Source: Fidelibacterota bacterium UBA6817 | GTDB taxonomy: Bacteria; Fidelibacterota; Fidelibacteria; Fidelibacterales; Fidelibacteraceae | Reading direction: 5' to 3' | NCBI GenBank assembly: GCA_002452555.1 | Contig: DKER01000015.1 | Location: forward strand, 1 to 36,998 | DNA length: 36,998 bases | The notes under the pieces: model-generated | What the model saw: the letters and a program-made list of their open reading frames with translations, nothing else | Told to the model about the DNA's origin: nothing | Database searches by the model: none | Part shown: positions 33,796 through 36,998 of the stretch, piece by piece | How positions within the stretch are numbered: the first letter of the stretch is position 1 | Layout: each line of letters starts with the position of its first letter | Position numbers and translations under genes: made by a program

Positions 33796-34246
33796 AAAAA
33801 AAATTAAAATTCTCATACTGAACGGCCCGAACCTTAATCTTTTAGGGAGCCGTGATCCGAAAATCTATGGCAACCTGACTCTGGATAAACTCAATAAACT
33901 CATACGGCAAAAAGCACTCGAACTTGATATTGACGTTAAATTCCGTCAAACAAATCATGAAGGAGAAATAGTAACGATATTACAACGGCAAAGAAAGAAT
34001 GTTGACGGTATCATTATCAATCCTGCAGCTTACACTCATACAAGTATTGCCATTCGCGATGCCATTGAACTCATAAAAATCCCTGTCGTCGAAGTGCATC
34101 TGTCCAACATATCCCGGCGGGAAGATTTCAGAAAAATTTCAATTACCGGCGAGGTTTGTCTGACCCAAATTGCCGGTAAAAAGGAATTGAGTTATCTTGA
34201 AGGGCTCGAATTTCTTGTAAATCACCTTCGGTCACAACACTTGTAA
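33779..34246 (+). CDS. aroQ: 3-dehydroquinate dehydratase, type II
   Basis: Third step of the pathway. The 155 residues show the type II signatures: LNGPNLNLLGSRDPKIYG with the catalytic tyrosine, RQTNHEGEIVTILQRQR, INPAAYTHTSIAIRDAI and VEVHLSNISRREDFR with the essential histidine and arginine. The start is taken as TTG at 33779 because AAAGGA lies eight bases upstream and no in-frame ATG occurs before the first beta strand. It closes the run of seven shikimate-pathway genes. Confidence 0.95.
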   Translation: MQKPSEKKIKILILNGPNLNLLGSRDPKIYGNLTLDKLNKLIRQKALELDIDVKFRQTNHEGEIVTILQRQRKNVDGIIINPAAYTHTSIAIRDAIELIKIPVVEVHLSNISRREDFRKISITGEVCLTQIAGKKELSYLEGLEFLVNHLRSQHL

Positions 34247-34326
34247 CGTTTTCCTTGCAAACTTCTTAAAAGAAGATGAACAATGAATGCGTAAAGAAGT
34301 AAAAAAGGAAAACAGGAGATAAATCT

Positions 34327-34812
34327 ATGAAATGGCTTCGTTTCGTTCTTCCGGTTCTGCTCATATTCGCCCTGATGGCATGCGGCAAAGAAAAAGAAGG
34401 TTTCCGCAAAGCCGACGATTTTACACTGTCCAACGGATATGGTGAAAGTTTCACATTATCAGAACAAAAAGGCAAAATGGTAATCATTAATTTCTGGGCA
34501 ACATGGTGTCCGCCATGTCAGAGGGAAATCCCCGATTTTATTGAACTTCAGGATAAATACGGCAAAAATGGGCTGGTTATTTTAGGTGTCTCTGTTGACC
34601 AGGCCGGATGGGATGTTGTTGATCAATATATTCTGGACAAGGGAATCCAATATCCGGTGGTTATGTTTACGCCCGAAGTGGTGAAGGCCTATGATAATTT
34701 TCAAAGTATTCCAACAACGTTCATCGTTGACAGAAAAGGACGAATCGTCAATAAGGTGACAGGTTACCGTCCCAAAACCTTTTGGGAGGACGAGATAAAG
34801 AAATATCTGTAA
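34327..34812 (+). CDS. TlpA/ResA-like thiol-disulfide lipoprotein
   Basis: Membrane-anchored thioredoxin-fold protein, predicted to reduce or exchange disulfides in the cell envelope. The 161 residues have a lipobox LMAC (Cys19), then a redoxin domain with INFWATWCPPCQREIPDF (active-site Cys61 and Cys64) and the cis-proline in IPTTFIVDRKGRI. An ACAGGAGA ribosome binding site lies 7-8 bases before the ATG. The 80-base gap from aroQ holds only a weak short inverted repeat (CTTCTT/AAGAAG near 34262), so co-transcription with the aro genes is possible. Confidence 0.92.
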   Translation: MKWLRFVLPVLLIFALMACGKEKEGFRKADDFTLSNGYGESFTLSEQKGKMVIINFWATWCPPCQREIPDFIELQDKYGKNGLVILGVSVDQAGWDVVDQYILDKGIQYPVVMFTPEVVKAYDNFQSIPTTFIVDRKGRIVNKVTGYRPKTFWEDEIKKYL

Positions 34813-34828
34813 ACAATGATCGGGAGTT

Positions 34829-35506
34829 ATGGACGAAAAAAAAGAGGAATTAAAAATAACCGCATCGCTGGTATGGAGCCCCATCGGCTTTTACCAGCAG
34901 ATTTTTATCTGGTTATTTACCCTTAGCATTCCCGCTGTTGTTAATATTGTTTATATACTGAATCCTGCAAATAAAGCCGGTTTATTTGACTGGCTCCTTC
35001 GGGTAAAAGCCCTTTTTAATCTGAATCATTTTATCATATATGTCTTGTGGGGACTGATCGGCGGCGCAGTTCTGTCTTTCTTATTTCTTCTTTTAACATG
35101 GCTGATCACCGGAATAAGCGGAGAAACAGCTCATGAACGTCTTAATCGAAATGATGAACTCATTCCCCGATCACCTGCACAAAAAAGATGGGCTGTATTA
35201 ATAAACCTAAGCGCTTCTTTTGTGGAAGAAATTTTATTCAGGGCGTATCTGTTTATGGCTTTGATTAATGTGTGGAATCACTGGATCTGGGCTGCTGTCC
35301 TTGTTTCGGCAATCTTTGCCTTTGTTCATACAAACATTCAGCAACTCAGCGCAACAATCTGGATTTTTATAACCAGCTTCTTTTTGTGTTTATTTACGAT
35401 AAAACTCCAGGGGCTTGCATTCCCATGGGGGATGCATCTGAGTGTAAATCTTATGAATCTTTTTATTTTCCCAAAATTATCAGAAAGGCTTTTCAATGAG
35501 CGTTAG
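34829..35506 (+). CDS. CPBP family intramembrane metalloprotease
   Basis: Membrane protein of the CAAX-protease/bacteriocin-processing family. The 225 residues have about six hydrophobic segments. The three family motifs are present: SFVEEILFRAYLF (Glu-Glu-x3-Arg), FAFVHTN (F-x3-H) and the final HLSVNLMN. Substrate unknown. It lies 16 bases after the TlpA-like gene and overlaps the next gene by 11 bases, so the four following genes look like one unit. Confidence 0.87.
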   Translation: MDEKKEELKITASLVWSPIGFYQQIFIWLFTLSIPAVVNIVYILNPANKAGLFDWLLRVKALFNLNHFIIYVLWGLIGGAVLSFLFLLLTWLITGISGETAHERLNRNDELIPRSPAQKRWAVLINLSASFVEEILFRAYLFMALINVWNHWIWAAVLVSAIFAFVHTNIQQLSATIWIFITSFFLCLFTIKLQGLAFPWGMHLSVNLMNLFIFPKLSERLFNER

Positions 35507-35918
35507 TCCGATTCAAAGGGTCTCGGCAATTCTTATTCTTATTTCCCTGATTATCTGGTTTTTTAACACGACCCTTGTTCGGAATCAACCCCCTGAACCC
35601 TTGGTGTTGTCCGGAGAAATTTACATTTTATCTCTCGATCCGGAATTTGATAGTGACTTTTTTACTGACGTTCTTGCTATGTCCAAACCGGCTGCGGAAC
35701 AAAACGGACAATTTTATTTCCGGGAAGGTTTTATCATATTAAAGGGTGTGCCGGGAGACGACACCGTTACTATTCGGGTGAGTGATATGAAAAAAGCATG
35801 GAATGAAATACTTGCATCATCCGCCCTTGTAATGTCTCCCCCTGAAAACAGGGAGGGTTATATATCAGCATTATTTAAATTACCCGGTGGACAAAAAATT
35901 CAATTAAGGGAAAAATGA
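35496..35918 (+). CDS. Hypothetical protein with one N-terminal membrane segment
   Basis: Not recognised. The 140 residues have a hydrophobic segment at about 10-28 (SAILILISLIIWFF) followed by a charged, probably extracytoplasmic region of mixed alpha/beta character, with no cysteines and no known motif. Overlaps with both neighbours (11 bases upstream, ATGA downstream) support real coding and joint translation with the CPBP protease and the next exported protein. Confidence 0.7.
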   Translation: MSVSPIQRVSAILILISLIIWFFNTTLVRNQPPEPLVLSGEIYILSLDPEFDSDFFTDVLAMSKPAAEQNGQFYFREGFIILKGVPGDDTVTIRVSDMKKAWNEILASSALVMSPPENREGYISALFKLPGGQKIQLREK

Positions 35919-36643
35919 AACAATTCAAGAATCTTTCACTCGTTTTTCTAATAACTTTATTTTTCATCACTCCTGAATTACACGGCCAACGGGTTTACGA
36001 GTTTGAAACATTCATCAGCAAAATCCGGGAAAAAAAGGATAAAGACCAGCGCTCTCTCGGTTGTCATGCATTCACATTTATTCAGCAGCAAACGATTCGG
36101 GAGGATACGGTTACAACCCGTATTGAAACCAGGGGGGCAGAATATCACAGCATTAATCACCCATTACTGCGGACTTACAGTTACTACGCCGTCAACGATG
36201 TTCCCGGCAATCTTCCGGCGCCTGACACACTATACCGGAGAATAATTCCACCGTCATTTTACTCAGAAAATTATTCCGATTATTATAAAATAAAAGACCT
36301 GAGATTTGATGAATTGAACGGTAAAAAACTGCGCCATTTACAGTTTGTGCCACGTTCAAGAAAATTGAATCTGATGAAAGGGGAAGTGTGGATTGATCCG
36401 GAAACACACGGCATAATCAAAATGACGATGGAACCTTATCCCCTTCCCCACGGCATTAATCTCCTCCGGATTGAAATTTATAATTCCTACGATGCTGAAG
36501 GACGGGTAATTCGTTATGGTATGCATACCATTCAAAATATTATTGCCAGTGATAAAAAAATGGAAATTAGTATATGGGAGCGATATGCGGATTATATCCG
36601 GTATCCCGATTCATTATGCGTCTCATTAAAATCACACTTTTAA
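35915..36643 (+). CDS. Exported hypothetical protein, possible lipoprotein-carrier-like fold
   Basis: A 242-residue protein with a signal peptide (about 1-24, ending ELHGQ). The mature part is beta-rich, with the segment LMKGEVWIDPETHGIIKMTM. This 'G-x-x-W-I-D-x-x-x-x-x-I' pattern occurs in LolA/DUF-type outer-membrane-lipoprotein-sorting folds and in many exported proteins of the Bacteroidota/FCB group. No catalytic motif is seen. The last 28 bases overlap the start of the next gene. Confidence 0.65.
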   Translation: MKQFKNLSLVFLITLFFITPELHGQRVYEFETFISKIREKKDKDQRSLGCHAFTFIQQQTIREDTVTTRIETRGAEYHSINHPLLRTYSYYAVNDVPGNLPAPDTLYRRIIPPSFYSENYSDYYKIKDLRFDELNGKKLRHLQFVPRSRKLNLMKGEVWIDPETHGIIKMTMEPYPLPHGINLLRIEIYNSYDAEGRVIRYGMHTIQNIIASDKKMEISIWERYADYIRYPDSLCVSLKSHF

Positions 36644-36998
36644 CGCTTATCATTCTTAACCGGTCTGAAGCTCAGGAAAACAGAAAAGATCTGATTGTGC
36701 AGGATCATCATTTCTATTCTTATTACAATGTATCAAGAGCTGTTACAGGTTATCAGACGACCCCTCGCTATGCAGAGCTTCTCAGAATTGAAATCAGGGC
36801 TTTCCCCAAGGCGGTTTTAGGTCCTGTGATTAATATTGCAAATCCTGACTGGTACGATTGGGGTGTTTACCGCCAATGGAATATTTGGGACATATACGCC
36901 AATTCCAACAGACCGTATAATATAAGAGCCTTCTATGGTGAGATTATACGTCACGAAAAAACAAATTTAAAAACCAGAGGCGGTTTTATTTCATACAG
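36616..36998 (+). CDS. Exported hypothetical protein (partial, 3' end outside window)
   Basis: Frame open from ATG at 36616 to the window edge (127 complete codons). A signal peptide (about 1-19, MRLIKITLLTLIILNRSEAQ) is followed by an aromatic-rich region (DHHFYSYYNVSRAVTGYQ, NPDWYDWGVYRQWNIWDIY) and beta-strand-like segments, suggesting an outer-membrane or surface protein, perhaps a barrel. The family is not recognised. It starts 28 bases inside the preceding gene in a different frame. Confidence 0.6.
   Translation, partial: MRLIKITLLTLIILNRSEAQENRKDLIVQDHHFYSYYNVSRAVTGYQTTPRYAELLRIEIRAFPKAVLGPVINIANPDWYDWGVYRQWNIWDIYANSNRPYNIRAFYGEIIRHEKTNLKTRGGFISY

Noticed and set aside
34256..34275. 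Terminator between aroQ and the TlpA-like gene
   Set aside because: The inverted repeat CTTCTT/AAGAAG is A+T-rich, has a two-base loop and no U tract; too weak to call.
1..36998. tRNA, rRNA, CRISPR array, insertion sequence or integrase
   Set aside because: None was recognised on either strand; coding sequence fills nearly all of the window.

Overview
This window is dense bacterial chromosomal DNA with almost no non-coding space; the largest gaps are about 185 and 177 bases. It falls into two compositionally different parts that meet near position 13,640. Part A (1-13,644) is richer in G+C by eye, with many GGCC/CCGG/CTGG words. Part B (13,641-36,998) is visibly more A+T-rich and uses different codons. 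Both parts come from Gram-negative (diderm) bacteria: A has Lpt, Pal and CpoB, and B has lipoproteins, an outer-membrane barrel and MotB. The gene order of A resembles Acidobacteriota/Aminicenantes-like genomes and the gene content of B resembles FCB-group candidate phyla. Both placements are impressions, not database results. The join could be a true chromosomal boundary or an assembly chimera.

Part A. A partial ftsY runs leftward off the window. Rightward, a tightly packed run encodes RecJ, an oversized LptC-like protein, LptB, sigma-54 (RpoN), long-form HPF, PtsN (EIIA-Ntr), a short HPr kinase, RapZ, a mannose-family EIIA, HPr and enzyme I. This is a regulatory phosphotransferase system with no sugar permease in view. 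Converging on it, on the minus strand, are pal, cpoB, ssb and a mannose-6-phosphate-isomerase-like cupin.

Part B, minus strand. From right to left there is a bacterial eRF1-like (baeRF-type) protein, then an eight-gene operon (24,393 to 16,583). The operon encodes two lipoproteins, a TPR protein, an outer-membrane barrel/TPR protein, MotA, MotB, a truncated FliF-like protein and FliG, and ends in a hairpin terminator. This is a flagellar stator plus the membrane-anchored switch protein, with no filament, hook, rod, C-ring (FliM/FliN) or export gene in the window. It is the most notable system here: a candidate non-flagellar envelope-spanning motor. Downstream lie a ferritin-like gene interrupted by an in-frame TGA, a PlsC-like acyltransferase, a SixA-like phosphatase and an unrecognised gene.

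Part B, plus strand. A YjbQ protein precedes a compact aromatic amino-acid operon containing all seven shikimate-pathway steps plus chorismate mutase and an unusual prephenate dehydrogenase-prephenate dehydratase fusion. After it come a TlpA-like thiol-disulfide lipoprotein, a CPBP-family membrane protease and three exported or membrane proteins of unknown function, the last cut by the window end. No rRNA, tRNA, CRISPR array or insertion sequence was recognised.
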